Below, piece after piece: positions 11,073 to 19,525 of a DNA stretch of 38,469 nucleotides (the first letter of the stretch is position 1; the number at the start of each line of letters is the position of its first letter). Made by a program: the position numbers and the translations under genes. Under the pieces are notes generated by a model. The model saw nothing but the letters and a program-made list of their open reading frames with translations. It ran no database searches and had not been told where the DNA came from. The stretch comes from Luteolibacter sp. (GTDB taxonomy: Bacteria; Verrucomicrobiota; Verrucomicrobiia; Verrucomicrobiales; Akkermansiaceae), in NCBI GenBank assembly GCA_030828305.1, contig JAURCU010000013.1, positions 1-38,469 of the forward strand, given 5' to 3'.

Positions 11073-11091
11073 AGAAACAGGCGCGAAGCGC

Positions 11092-12804
11092 TTACTTCTT
11101 TTTACGCAGAAAAGGCGGCAGGTCGAGGTCCTCGCCGTCGACCACATTGGGGTCTTCCCCTTCGAAACGTCCGCGTGGAGAACTGTCCAGCGAGAGCTCG
11201 TCGGAACCTGAACCTGAGGCCGCCGGCTTGACACCGAGCTTGAGTTTGGGGATGGCTGCATCGTCCTTATCAGGCTTGGGGTCTAGGGGTTCCGCTTTGA
11301 AGGGGCTGATGATGGCAGCTGGCTTGTCCTCGGGTTGGGTCGCGGACCCAGATATGGGCTCCGATTTAGCCATGGGCAGAGAGGAGGTCATCGGCTCGGG
11401 GGGATTGGTCTCAGCGGTGGGTTCATCTTCGGACTCATTTTCCTCTTCGCCAAATCGCGCCAGCAACTCCGCGGCGGTGGGCTTGGAGTTGAGGGCTTGC
11501 TTCTCACCCTCGGGCGGGAGGGGGGTCAGTTCTTTGGCTGGGTCATTTTTCTGACTCCACGGGGCGGCACCTTCGGGGCGCTTCTCGGGAAGAGGGGAGA
11601 CGTTCTTTTCTTCAGCGCTATCCCCGTGGCTTTCAGGTTCGGCGAAGGGCTTTTCTTGCTCGAAGAGGCTGGGAGCCTCGCTCACAGGTTCTTTCCGGGG
11701 AGCTTCGGCTTGTAGGGCTGGCTCGGGTTTCGGGTTCGCTTTGGGCTCGGACTTGGTTTGGCTTGCAGTCTTTTTGACCAGCGGGCTGTCATCGTCTGCC
11801 TGGCTGATGGCCTTGCGGGGCGCCTTGGCGAGGGCTTCTTCGGGCAGTGCGCTGATCAAGGTAACCGAGAGCGAATTGCCCAAGGCCGGATCGATGGCGG
11901 CACCAAATAGGACCTGTGCCTTTTCTGGCACGTGCTTTGAAAGTTGCTGCATCAGCAACTCGACTTCGAAGAGGGTGAGGTCCTCTCCACCGCAGAGATG
12001 CACGAGGACGGATTGTGTGTCCTTTAGCAGTGAGCCTTCGTCGAGTAGCGGGCTGGCCAGCGCACTGCGCAGCGCCTTGCTGGCTCTGTCCGCACCCTCA
12101 GCCATGCCAGAGCCGAACAGGCAGCGCGAGCGGTTGGTTTTGAGCGCGGTCATCAGTTCGTCCAGGCCGATGTTGATCAGGCCGGGGCGCACCACCAGCC
12201 GGATGACCGATTTGATGGATTCCGAGATCATCTGGTCGGTTGCGCCAAATGCCTCGTGGATTCCCTGTTTGGCCAGAACCAGCTCGCCCATGCGATTGTT
12301 GTCGAAGGTGACCAGTGCATTGGAGAGTACTGCAAGCTCGTTGAGCGCGGCCTCGGCCTGATCGCGGCGGCGATCACCCTCAAAGGCAAAAGGAGTGGTG
12401 GCAAACACCACGACAAAGGCTCCTTCCTCGCGCGCGATACGGGTGACGATGGGTGCTGCTCCCGATCCCGTACCACCTCCCAGGCCGGTACAAACGAAAA
12501 CGATTTTGTGGTCTTTGAGCGCGGCACGGATTTCGTTTTCAGCTTCCAGCACCGCTTTGTTGCCGAGTTGCGGGTCGCCGCCTGCTCCCAGCCCCTTTGT
12601 CAGGTTGGCACCGAGCTGGATTTTCTCCCCGGCAATGCAGGCGCCGAGGTTGCGGATGTCGGTGTTGAGGGCCAGCAGTTCGGTGCCTTCCATGCCGTCG
12701 AGAGCGATGCGCTCGAGCATGTTGGCACCCGCGCCTCCGAGGCCGATGATTTTAACGGAGGTGGGCGGTATGGTTTTGGCGGGGTCGCGGGAATAAGGAA
12801 TCAT
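11092..12804 (-). CDS. ftsZ: Cell division protein FtsZ with altered T7 loop
   Basis: FtsZ polymerises into the division ring. The 570-residue product has the nucleotide-binding start IIGLGGAGANML, the tubulin signature GGGTGSG at residues 109-115 and the C-terminal peptide DLPPFLRKKK that normally binds FtsA. Between about residues 325 and 555 lies a long linker rich in Pro, Glu, Ser and Ala, which explains the length (E. coli FtsZ is 383). The T7 catalytic loop reads NIGLDE at 211-216 where E. coli has NVDFAD: one acidic residue is Gly and the other is Glu. It is the last gene of the murG-to-ftsZ operon, 44 bp after ftsA. Confidence 0.95.
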   Translation of the reverse strand: MIPYSRDPAKTIPPTSVKIIGLGGAGANMLERIALDGMEGTELLALNTDIRNLGACIAGEKIQLGANLTKGLGAGGDPQLGNKAVLEAENEIRAALKDHKIVFVCTGLGGGTGSGAAPIVTRIAREEGAFVVVFATTPFAFEGDRRRDQAEAALNELAVLSNALVTFDNNRMGELVLAKQGIHEAFGATDQMISESIKSVIRLVVRPGLINIGLDELMTALKTNRSRCLFGSGMAEGADRASKALRSALASPLLDEGSLLKDTQSVLVHLCGGEDLTLFEVELLMQQLSKHVPEKAQVLFGAAIDPALGNSLSVTLISALPEEALAKAPRKAISQADDDSPLVKKTASQTKSEPKANPKPEPALQAEAPRKEPVSEAPSLFEQEKPFAEPESHGDSAEEKNVSPLPEKRPEGAAPWSQKNDPAKELTPLPPEGEKQALNSKPTAAELLARFGEEENESEDEPTAETNPPEPMTSSLPMAKSEPISGSATQPEDKPAAIISPFKAEPLDPKPDKDDAAIPKLKLGVKPAASGSGSDELSLDSSPRGRFEGEDPNVVDGEDLDLPPFLRKKK

Positions 12805-12848
12805 GTGCGAGGTGGGCTGGAAGTATGGACGGGTCTGGTTCGGAGAGT

Positions 12849-14063
12849 TCAGCGCTTGAATGGCCAGAACATGCCGCCAATCTTGCCCAACACCCCGGGC
12901 GGAGAGGAGCTCTCGGAGTCGAGGATCTGGGCATAGCGGATGAGGCCGATGGATGTGGCGTAGCGGGGCTCCTTGAAGCTGGAGCGCACCCCGCTGATCT
13001 CGGGCATTTCTGGGCGGTAGATGTCACGCTTGAAGACATCGTAGGCGAGTTCGCTGAAGCCGCGCATGAGGCTCGTGCCGCCAGTAAGGTAGATGCCCGA
13101 TCCGATAGCTTCCACGCTGCCCTGGGGCAAGCGCTTGCGCACAAGTTGGAGGGTTTCCTCGAGGCGCTGGCGGATGATCTCGTTGAGGGTGGCGCGGCTG
13201 ACTTCAACTTCGGCATAGCCGCGATCGTCGGTGAGGCGCGCAGTGCCCACCGAACGGCCGGGATCTCCGGATGCGTCGCCTTCCTGGATCTTGATGCGCT
13301 CGGCCTTGGAGAAGGGAAGATCGGTGACAAGGTGGATGTCGTTGGTGATGTGGTCGCCGCCGACGGGAATGCAGCCCGAGGCAGTGATTACCCCGTTGAG
13401 GTAGAGCGCGTAGTCGGTGGTGCCGGCACCAATGTCGATGACGAGTGCTCCGCCCTCACGTTGATCACGCTCGAGCGCCATGCGGGCTGTGGCAATGGGA
13501 GAGAAGACGATGTCGTCGACTTCAAGCGGCATCTCGCGAACCAGCTTGATGCTGTTTTGCAGACGGCTGCCAATGCCATGCACGATGTGGAAATCGGCTT
13601 CCACTGTCTTGCCAAAGAGGCCGGTCGGGCTGGTGGGGTGCTCGAGTCCGTCGAGCCAGTAGTTGCGAATGATGGGGTGAAGATAGACGTGATCCTGAGG
13701 AATCTGTACTTCGCGCGCAATGGTGCGGGCTTCCTCGATATGCTCGGGGGCGACGACTTTTTCGCCTTCGGGCAGACGGTAGGTGCCACGGTTATTGATG
13801 CCCTGGATGTGCGAGCCGGTGACGGCGAGAAAGACGCTGCCGATTTCGACGTCACTGGCATCCTCGGCCTTGGCGAGAGCATCCTTGAGACAGGCCCGTG
13901 CCTGCGAGTAGTCGTAGATCTCTCCCTTGCGTACGCCGGCCGATTTGGTTTCGCCGATGCCGAGAATCTTGACCGCGCTATCAGCCTTCACCTCGCCGAC
14001 CACCATGCAAACCTTGCTGGTGCCGATTTCGAGTCCGACGTGAATTTTGGAGCGTCTTGCCAT
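12849..14063 (-). CDS. ftsA: Cell division protein FtsA
   Basis: FtsA is the actin-like protein that ties FtsZ filaments to the membrane. From the ATG at 14063 the product is 404 residues and begins MARRSKIHVGLEIGTSKVC, the family's first phosphate-binding motif. The second phosphate motif VIDIGAGTTDYALY is present, as is the SHIQG segment of the 1C subdomain region. The last residues (PPGVLGKIGGMFWPFKR) can form the amphipathic membrane-targeting helix. The frame is open to 14153, but that would overlap the end of ftsQ. Ten bases separate ftsQ from ftsA, so translation may be coupled. Confidence 0.95.
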   Translation of the reverse strand: MARRSKIHVGLEIGTSKVCMVVGEVKADSAVKILGIGETKSAGVRKGEIYDYSQARACLKDALAKAEDASDVEIGSVFLAVTGSHIQGINNRGTYRLPEGEKVVAPEHIEEARTIAREVQIPQDHVYLHPIIRNYWLDGLEHPTSPTGLFGKTVEADFHIVHGIGSRLQNSIKLVREMPLEVDDIVFSPIATARMALERDQREGGALVIDIGAGTTDYALYLNGVITASGCIPVGGDHITNDIHLVTDLPFSKAERIKIQEGDASGDPGRSVGTARLTDDRGYAEVEVSRATLNEIIRQRLEETLQLVRKRLPQGSVEAIGSGIYLTGGTSLMRGFSELAYDVFKRDIYRPEMPEISGVRSSFKEPRYATSIGLIRYAQILDSESSSPPGVLGKIGGMFWPFKR

Positions 14064-14073
14064 GGGTGGGCTT

Positions 14074-15012
14074 CTAGTGTTGAGAGGGGTGAGTGCCGAA
14101 AACAGGCACGGCGCGCGGTGGCGGCTGACTGCCACGCACAGTAATGGGAACATTGAAACGGGGAATCAAGTTGATGGTGTCGATGGCGTAACCGTTTTGG
14201 GCCGCGTGATCGAGGGCGGCGCGCAGCTTATCCATCTGTGCAGGATGTTCGCGCAGGCCGAAGGTGGCCGATGTTGCGCTTTTTGTGACCAGTCGCAGCG
14301 ACCAATCGTTGGCCTGGCGGATGAACTCGATCCAGCGTGGGGACTCCGGGTCTGCCTTTTCGGCGGCTTCCAGCAGTTGGAAACAACGCTCCAGTTCAGG
14401 GTGTTCGAGAACCTGACCGGCAAGCAGGGGGTGCTCCTCATGGTCCTCAAGCAGTATGATTGGCAGCAGGGCGGCCTCTTCGAGCTGGAGTTGCGGGCAG
14501 GGGTAAACGTGCCCGTCGGCGTCCAGCAGCAGGCCGCCAACCATGCGCGCCTGGCTCAAATCGCTACCGGTGGGGGCGACCCAGGCTCGCGGCTCACGAC
14601 AGGTGATCCGCACCACCAGGGTGCCGGGCAAATGCCTCTCGACCACGGCTTTGGTCACCGCGGGCATGGCCTCAAGGCGCTCGCGGGTGCGGTTGACGTC
14701 AACCTCGAACAGGCTGGTGTTGACCGTCAGATCGATATTGGCGATTTCAATCAGGCTGACCTCGTCGATCACCGAGTTTTTGTTGAGGTCGATGACCTGC
14801 AGGCGGAAGTCGGGATTGTGATGGAAGGTGTGCTGAATGCCACGCCAGATGCCCCAGCCAATGCCCACCAGGATCGTCAGTACCAGCGCCAGACGCAGCG
14901 TGCCACTCAGCATCCGGGTGAAGCCGTGCCAGGCGATGCGCGGCGACATGACGCGCACTTCCAGCACGCTCTGGCGAGCGCGGCGGCGGGTCTTGGTGGT
15001 CTTGCGTTTCAT
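14074..15012 (-). CDS. ftsQ: Cell division protein FtsQ/DivIB
   Basis: FtsQ is a bitopic membrane protein that organises the divisome in the periplasm. The 312-residue product has a strongly basic cytoplasmic N-terminus (MKRKTTKTRRRARQ), one membrane segment at about residues 38-58 (LRLALVLTILVGIGWGIW), a POTRA domain at about 68-140 (VIDLNKNSVIDEVSLIEIAN...LPGTLVVRITCREP) and a C-terminal beta domain. Sequence conservation in this family is low; the assignment rests on architecture plus position between ddl and ftsA. It starts three bases before the ddl stop. Confidence 0.88.
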   Translation of the reverse strand: MKRKTTKTRRRARQSVLEVRVMSPRIAWHGFTRMLSGTLRLALVLTILVGIGWGIWRGIQHTFHHNPDFRLQVIDLNKNSVIDEVSLIEIANIDLTVNTSLFEVDVNRTRERLEAMPAVTKAVVERHLPGTLVVRITCREPRAWVAPTGSDLSQARMVGGLLLDADGHVYPCPQLQLEEAALLPIILLEDHEEHPLLAGQVLEHPELERCFQLLEAAEKADPESPRWIEFIRQANDWSLRLVTKSATSATFGLREHPAQMDKLRAALDHAAQNGYAIDTINLIPRFNVPITVRGSQPPPRAVPVFGTHPSQH

Positions 15013-15015
15013 GGC

Positions 15016-15933
15016 TTATCGGCTTCCTAGCTTGAGTGATGCTTCGGCGATGCGGCGGCAAAGTTCGGGGAAGGGGATGCCGGCGGCGGCCGCCGACTTG
15101 GGAAGCAGGCTGGTGGCCGTCATTCCGGGTATGGTGTTGGCTTCTAGCACATAAGGGCGTTTTTTGGAATCCAGGAGTACGTCGACGCGAGAATAAATTT
15201 CAATTTCCAGCGCTTTGTGGGCGGCGAGCGCCACTTCCTGAACGTCCCGCGTGGTGCTTTCGTCAAGATCGGCCGGACAGACATACTGGCTGCCTTGGCC
15301 GCCGGAAAGCCAGGGATATTTACTACGCATGTCGTAGACGCCATCGGGCGGGATGATGTGGACAATGGGGTAGGCCTTTTCGTCGATGACGGCAACGGTT
15401 AACTCCATGCCCTTGACGAATTCCTCGATGAGCACGTCGTTTCCATAGTTGGCGGCATCGGCGAGGGCGGCATCGAGCTCGTCGGCTTGTTTGACAATGT
15501 GCACCCCCACACTCGAGCCTTCACGCGGGGGCTTGACCACCAGTGGCGGGATGATGGACGGGTTTAAACTGGCTGACAGGTTGAGAACTTCGGCGCGTGG
15601 GGTAGGGACCCCGGCCTGCTCGAAGACTGCCTTGGCGAGGTTCTTGTCGAAGGCCTTGCGGCTGCTGAGAACGCCGGCGCCTGTGTAGGGCATGCCCAGT
15701 CCTTCCAGGTAAGCCTGCAGTTGCCCATCTTCGCCAAAGGTGCCGTGAATGAGGTTGAAAGCCAGACCGGCGCCCCGGGGCAGTTGCGGTTCGGTATCGG
15801 TGACATTCACCTCCACGGCATCCAGACCAAGTTCCTGCAAGGCGCCAAGCACTGCGTGTCCAGAGGCCAGCGAGACCTCGCGTTCATTGCCGGGGCCGCC
15901 CATCAGGACCGCAATTTTGGTGGATGAGAGCAT
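15016..15933 (-). CDS. ddl: D-alanine--D-alanine ligase
   Basis: Ddl makes the D-Ala-D-Ala dipeptide for peptidoglycan precursors. From the ATG at 15933 the product is 305 residues with an ATP-grasp fold: N-terminal AVLMGGPGNEREVSLASG, the ATP-binding KPPREGSSVGV, the EEFVKGMELTVAVI stretch and the metal-binding LEANTIPGMTATS. The frame continues upstream to 16074, but those codons lie inside the murB part of the preceding gene. The start lies one base past the preceding stop codon (TGATATG), so translation is probably coupled to the murC-murB fusion. Confidence 0.95.
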   Translation of the reverse strand: MLSSTKIAVLMGGPGNEREVSLASGHAVLGALQELGLDAVEVNVTDTEPQLPRGAGLAFNLIHGTFGEDGQLQAYLEGLGMPYTGAGVLSSRKAFDKNLAKAVFEQAGVPTPRAEVLNLSASLNPSIIPPLVVKPPREGSSVGVHIVKQADELDAALADAANYGNDVLIEEFVKGMELTVAVIDEKAYPIVHIIPPDGVYDMRSKYPWLSGGQGSQYVCPADLDESTTRDVQEVALAAHKALEIEIYSRVDVLLDSKKRPYVLEANTIPGMTATSLLPKSAAAAGIPFPELCRRIAEASLKLGSR

Positions 15934-15934
15934 A

Positions 15935-18232
15935 TCAGAATTGAGAGGTGTGTTCGCCGAGGATCTTGATTTCGGTATCGAGTTCGATGCCACGCTTATG
16001 GCGGGCCTTGGCGCGGACAGATTCGATGAGTTCCAATACTTCGGCGGCAGTCGCGCCACCCTGATTGACCACAAAGTTGCCGTGGGTTTCAGAGATCATA
16101 GCCATACCGACGGCTTCGCCCTTGAGCCCGAGTTCGTCGATGAGTTTGCCAGCAGGGCCGCACTCTGGGTTTTTGAAGGTGCAACCCGCGGAAGCTTGGA
16201 TGGGCTGCGAGCTTTTGCGCTTGTCTCGCGACTCCTGCCAGCGGGCCTGGATATTTTCTGCAGTGTCCGGATCTCCTTTGAAGACGGCCTGCAGCGCGAA
16301 GTTGCGCCTAAGCTCAGTGACGTTGCGATACTCGGCGACGATTTCGTCGCGCTCGCGGGTGCGGATGACGCCGTCTTCGTCGAGGAAGGTCACGCGCACC
16401 ACCTGATCGAAGGTTTCGATGCCCATGGCGCCCGCGTTCATGCGCAAGGCGCCTCCCACATTGCCGGGGATGCCCTCCATCCACTCGAAGCCACCCAGGC
16501 CATTGGCGCCAGCAAAGCTGGCCAGTTTCTTGAGCCGCACTCCGGCTCCTGCGGTGATTTCACCTTTGGCACTGAGGGCGACTTCGGTGAAGGCGCCGCC
16601 AGTCGGGTGAATTACCGCCCCACGAATCCCGCCGTCCCTTACCAGCAGATTGGAACCGCGACCGACCACGCGCACCGGTATGCCGCGCTCTCGGCAGTAG
16701 TTTACGGCGAAGGCCATGCTGTAAAAACTGTGGGGCTCGATCCAGAATTGGGCGGGGCCACCCACGCGCATGGTGCTGTGGCGCTGCATCGGCTCGTAGA
16801 GTTTGCCCTCAATTTCATCACCCGGCATCAGCCCCTTGATTTCCTCAAGTATCTTGAGGTCGCGCGCAATCTTGGTGCCGGCCTCGTGGACGTTGCCTGC
16901 TCCCAGGGTGATCAGCAGGTCGCCGGCTAGAAGTGCGTTGCCCACGATGTGATGGGCAGTGTCAAGATCAGGAAGAAAAGTGGCGGGAACATCCCCGTGA
17001 CGGCCCATGGCCTCGACGATGGTCTGGCCACTGATGCCTTCAATGGGTGCCTCCGAGGCCGGGTAGACATCGGTGACAAAGACCTTGTCGGCCCCTTGCA
17101 ACACCCTGCCGAAGTCCTCGGCCAAGAGTTGGGTGCGGCTGAAGCGGTGCGGTTGGAAGAGGACCACGATGCGCTCGGGCTTGAGCGAGCGTGCGGTCTG
17201 CAAGGTGGCGGCAATCTCGCTGGGGTGGTGGCCGTAGTCGTCGATGATGCGGTGCTTGGCCGAGAGGTATTTGGTTTCAAAACGGCGCTTGGCACCGGCA
17301 AAGCTCGAGAGTGCGCGGGCGATGGCGGAGAAGTCCGCGCCGCTGATATCAGCCAAGGCGATGGCGGCCAGCGCATTGAGGATGTTATGGCGGCCGGGAA
17401 TGCCAAGTTCGACGTCGCCGAGCACTTCACCCTTGCGGCTGACGATGAAGGCGGAGGTGCCGCGCAGGTCGCGGATGTCGCGCGCGCAGTAGTCGGCATC
17501 ATCCCAGCCATAGGAGATGGCATTGCTACGGCTCTCACAGAGCTCACGTGCCACTTCGTCTTGCGCACAGTAGATCAGCTTGCCTGTGGTTTGATCTGCC
17601 AAGGTGGTGAAGACTTCCTTGATGTGCTCAATGTCGCGGTAGTGATCGAGATGCTCGGCCTCGACATTGAGAATCAGGGCGTGTTCAGGGTGGTATAGTG
17701 CGAGCGTGCCATCACTTTCGTCACCTTCGGCGACCATCAGGTCGCCTTCAGTCGACCAATGCGCATTGGAGCCGAGAATGGGAATTTCCGCGCCGACATA
17801 GTGACTTGGTCTGAGCCCGGCCTCACGCAGCAAGTGAGCGGCCATGGAGGATGTGGTGGTTTTGCCGTGAGTGCCCGAGATGATGACTCCCCTGCGGGTG
17901 TGGAGGATGGCGCCGAGACATTGGGCGCGCAGATAAACGGGGATGCCCGCTTCCACCGCTGCGTTGTAAGCGGGGTTCTCCTGGCGAATGGCCGAGGAAG
18001 CCACCACCACATCCGCGCCTGATACAGCCCCCGCGGTGTGGGGTGAGGAAAAGATCAGGCCCAGGCTCTGCATGCGCTCGGTCTCCTTCGTGGTGACGCG
18101 GTCCGAGCCGCTGACCTTGTGGCCCATACCCAGAAGCAGCAGCGCCAGACCACTCATGCCCGAGCCTGCCACACCAATGAGGTGGATGTGTAGCGGCTTG
18201 TCGGCGAGCAGGAGTTGTTGGAGTTTTTCCAT
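15935..18232 (-). CDS. murC/murB: MurC-MurB fusion: UDP-MurNAc--L-Ala ligase and UDP-GlcNAc-enolpyruvate reductase
   Basis: This one 765-residue protein joins two cytoplasmic peptidoglycan enzymes. Residues 1 to about 455 are MurC: HLIGVAGSGMSGLA for UDP binding, the P-loop GTHGKTTT at 120-127, and the DDYGHHPSEI motif. Residues from about 470 are MurB: MRVGGPAQFW, the FAD-binding GRGSNLLVRDGG, IPGNVGGALRMNAGA, and SAGCTFKNPECGPAGKLIDE. In that last motif Cys stands where many MurB have the proton-donating Ser. The two steps catalysed are consecutive (MurB makes UDP-MurNAc, MurC adds L-Ala), so the fusion could channel substrate. It starts 12 bp after the murG stop. Confidence 0.95.
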   Translation of the reverse strand: MEKLQQLLLADKPLHIHLIGVAGSGMSGLALLLLGMGHKVSGSDRVTTKETERMQSLGLIFSSPHTAGAVSGADVVVASSAIRQENPAYNAAVEAGIPVYLRAQCLGAILHTRRGVIISGTHGKTTTSSMAAHLLREAGLRPSHYVGAEIPILGSNAHWSTEGDLMVAEGDESDGTLALYHPEHALILNVEAEHLDHYRDIEHIKEVFTTLADQTTGKLIYCAQDEVARELCESRSNAISYGWDDADYCARDIRDLRGTSAFIVSRKGEVLGDVELGIPGRHNILNALAAIALADISGADFSAIARALSSFAGAKRRFETKYLSAKHRIIDDYGHHPSEIAATLQTARSLKPERIVVLFQPHRFSRTQLLAEDFGRVLQGADKVFVTDVYPASEAPIEGISGQTIVEAMGRHGDVPATFLPDLDTAHHIVGNALLAGDLLITLGAGNVHEAGTKIARDLKILEEIKGLMPGDEIEGKLYEPMQRHSTMRVGGPAQFWIEPHSFYSMAFAVNYCRERGIPVRVVGRGSNLLVRDGGIRGAVIHPTGGAFTEVALSAKGEITAGAGVRLKKLASFAGANGLGGFEWMEGIPGNVGGALRMNAGAMGIETFDQVVRVTFLDEDGVIRTRERDEIVAEYRNVTELRRNFALQAVFKGDPDTAENIQARWQESRDKRKSSQPIQASAGCTFKNPECGPAGKLIDELGLKGEAVGMAMISETHGNFVVNQGGATAAEVLELIESVRAKARHKRGIELDTEIKILGEHTSQF

Positions 18233-18244
18233 CTATTGCATTGA

Positions 18245-19363
18245 TCAGTGGCTCAGAGAGTGTTCGATCGCCGCGCACACACGCTCGGCGGCATTGGGGA
18301 TGGCGAGTGAACGGGCGGCGTCGGCCATGGCTTTCTTCTTTGCCGGGTTATCGAGGATGGCCGATATCATACTCGCCATGTCTTCGCCTGTTAGCTGGTC
18401 CTCTCGGGCCATTCGAGCAGCCCCGGCAGCAACGAAGACCTCGGCGTTGCGCGCTTGGTGGTCATCAGCGGCTCGGGGGTAGGGCACCAGAATCGAGGGC
18501 AGGCCGGCGGCGGCAATTTCGGTGAGACTTGAGGCGCCGGAGCGGGTGACGATGAGATCGGCGCAGCCGTAGGCCTCGGGCATGTGGTCGCAAAAGCCGA
18601 TTGCTTTGTGGTGAGGGATGCCTGCGGCAGCCTTGGCGACACGCTCATGATCGAAGTTGCCGGCGACCTGCAGCATTTGCACGCCTTCTGGCAAGAGCTT
18701 GGCGGCCTCGACACAAATATCGTTGAGGCCTTTGGCGCCCTGGCTGCCACCGGTGACCAATACGATGGGTTTGGAGGCATCGAGGCCGAAGTGGCGGGCT
18801 GACTCCTCGCGCGGAGGCAGCTTGAGTATTTCGGGCCGCACGGGAGTGCCCGTGATTTCGGTGGAACTCTTGGGAAAAAAGCGCCTGGCGGCCTCAAAGC
18901 CCAGAAAGACTCTGGTGCACCAGCGGCTGGTCAGCAAGTTGGCACGGCCGGGATGGGCGTTGGAGTCGTGGATAAAGGTTCTCAGCTTCAGGCGATGGCC
19001 GGCAAAGACCGGGGGCAATGAAGTGAAACCACCCATGCCAATGACCGCATCAATTCCGGACCCCTTGAGGATGGCCTTACAGTGCCGCATGGACTGCCAG
19101 GTCTTCCACAGGAAGGGCAACATGCGCGGCGAGAGTGTCGGGGGCTTGGCGACGGCGCAAAGAGCCTCAAAGTCGAGGTGGCCGTATTTGGCCGAGGCGT
19201 CGGCGTCGACCTTTTTTCCAGAGATCAAGAGCTTGGCTGTATGGCCCTTGGCGAGCAGAGCCTCGGCCACCGCAATGCCAGGGAAGAGGTGGCCTCCCGT
19301 GCCGCCACAGGCAATGAGGATGTTGAGGGATGGGGAATCGGGTTGAGACACGGGCGCAGTCAA
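18245..19363 (-). CDS. murG: UDP-GlcNAc:lipid I N-acetylglucosaminyltransferase
   Basis: MurG converts lipid I to lipid II on the inner face of the membrane. The product is 372 residues from a TTG start at 19363. GTG at 19351 is an equally plausible start. It contains the GGTGGH loop at residues 20-25, a second Gly-rich loop (VTGGSQGAKGLN) and the UDP-GlcNAc site (VTRSGASSLTEIAAAGLPSILVPYP region). It is the first gene of the leftward murG, murC-murB, ddl, ftsQ, ftsA, ftsZ operon. The genes that usually precede murG (murE, murF, mraY, murD, ftsW) are absent from this side; an unrelated exported protein lies there. Confidence 0.94.
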   Translation of the reverse strand: MTAPVSQPDSPSLNILIACGGTGGHLFPGIAVAEALLAKGHTAKLLISGKKVDADASAKYGHLDFEALCAVAKPPTLSPRMLPFLWKTWQSMRHCKAILKGSGIDAVIGMGGFTSLPPVFAGHRLKLRTFIHDSNAHPGRANLLTSRWCTRVFLGFEAARRFFPKSSTEITGTPVRPEILKLPPREESARHFGLDASKPIVLVTGGSQGAKGLNDICVEAAKLLPEGVQMLQVAGNFDHERVAKAAAGIPHHKAIGFCDHMPEAYGCADLIVTRSGASSLTEIAAAGLPSILVPYPRAADDHQARNAEVFVAAGAARMAREDQLTGEDMASMISAILDNPAKKKAMADAARSLAIPNAAERVCAAIEHSLSH

Positions 19364-19412
19364 GTGTTGCCCGAGTCGCTCGCGAAAACGACGGTTCGGG
19401 CTCTAAGCTCTG

Positions 19413-19441
19413 TTTTTACGCATCTCCTAACTATCAGGCAA
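19413..19441 (-). promoter_or_regulatory. Candidate promoter for the murG-ftsZ operon
   Basis: On the minus strand, TTGCCT (19436-19441) and TAAAAA (19413-19418) are separated by 17 bp. Each box matches the sigma-70 consensus at four of six positions. Transcription would begin about 43 bases before the TTG start of murG. The location, in the 162-bp gap after the lactonase gene, fits the start of the operon. Confidence 0.38.
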
Positions 19442-19525
19442 TGCTGAAAAAGGCCTTCGAGCTGGTTTTCAAGGGGCCTTCGACCGATCAGCGCAAACTT
19501 CTTCGCTCAGGTGCCTTGGGCCGCT

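Noticed and set aside
12825..14144. 439-codon plus-strand ORF opposite ftsA
   Set aside because: Antisense shadow of ftsA with no motifs; ends match the ftsA open frame only by chance.
15749..16930. 393-codon plus-strand ORF opposite ddl and the murC-murB fusion
   Set aside because: Antisense to two certain genes and without recognisable protein features.
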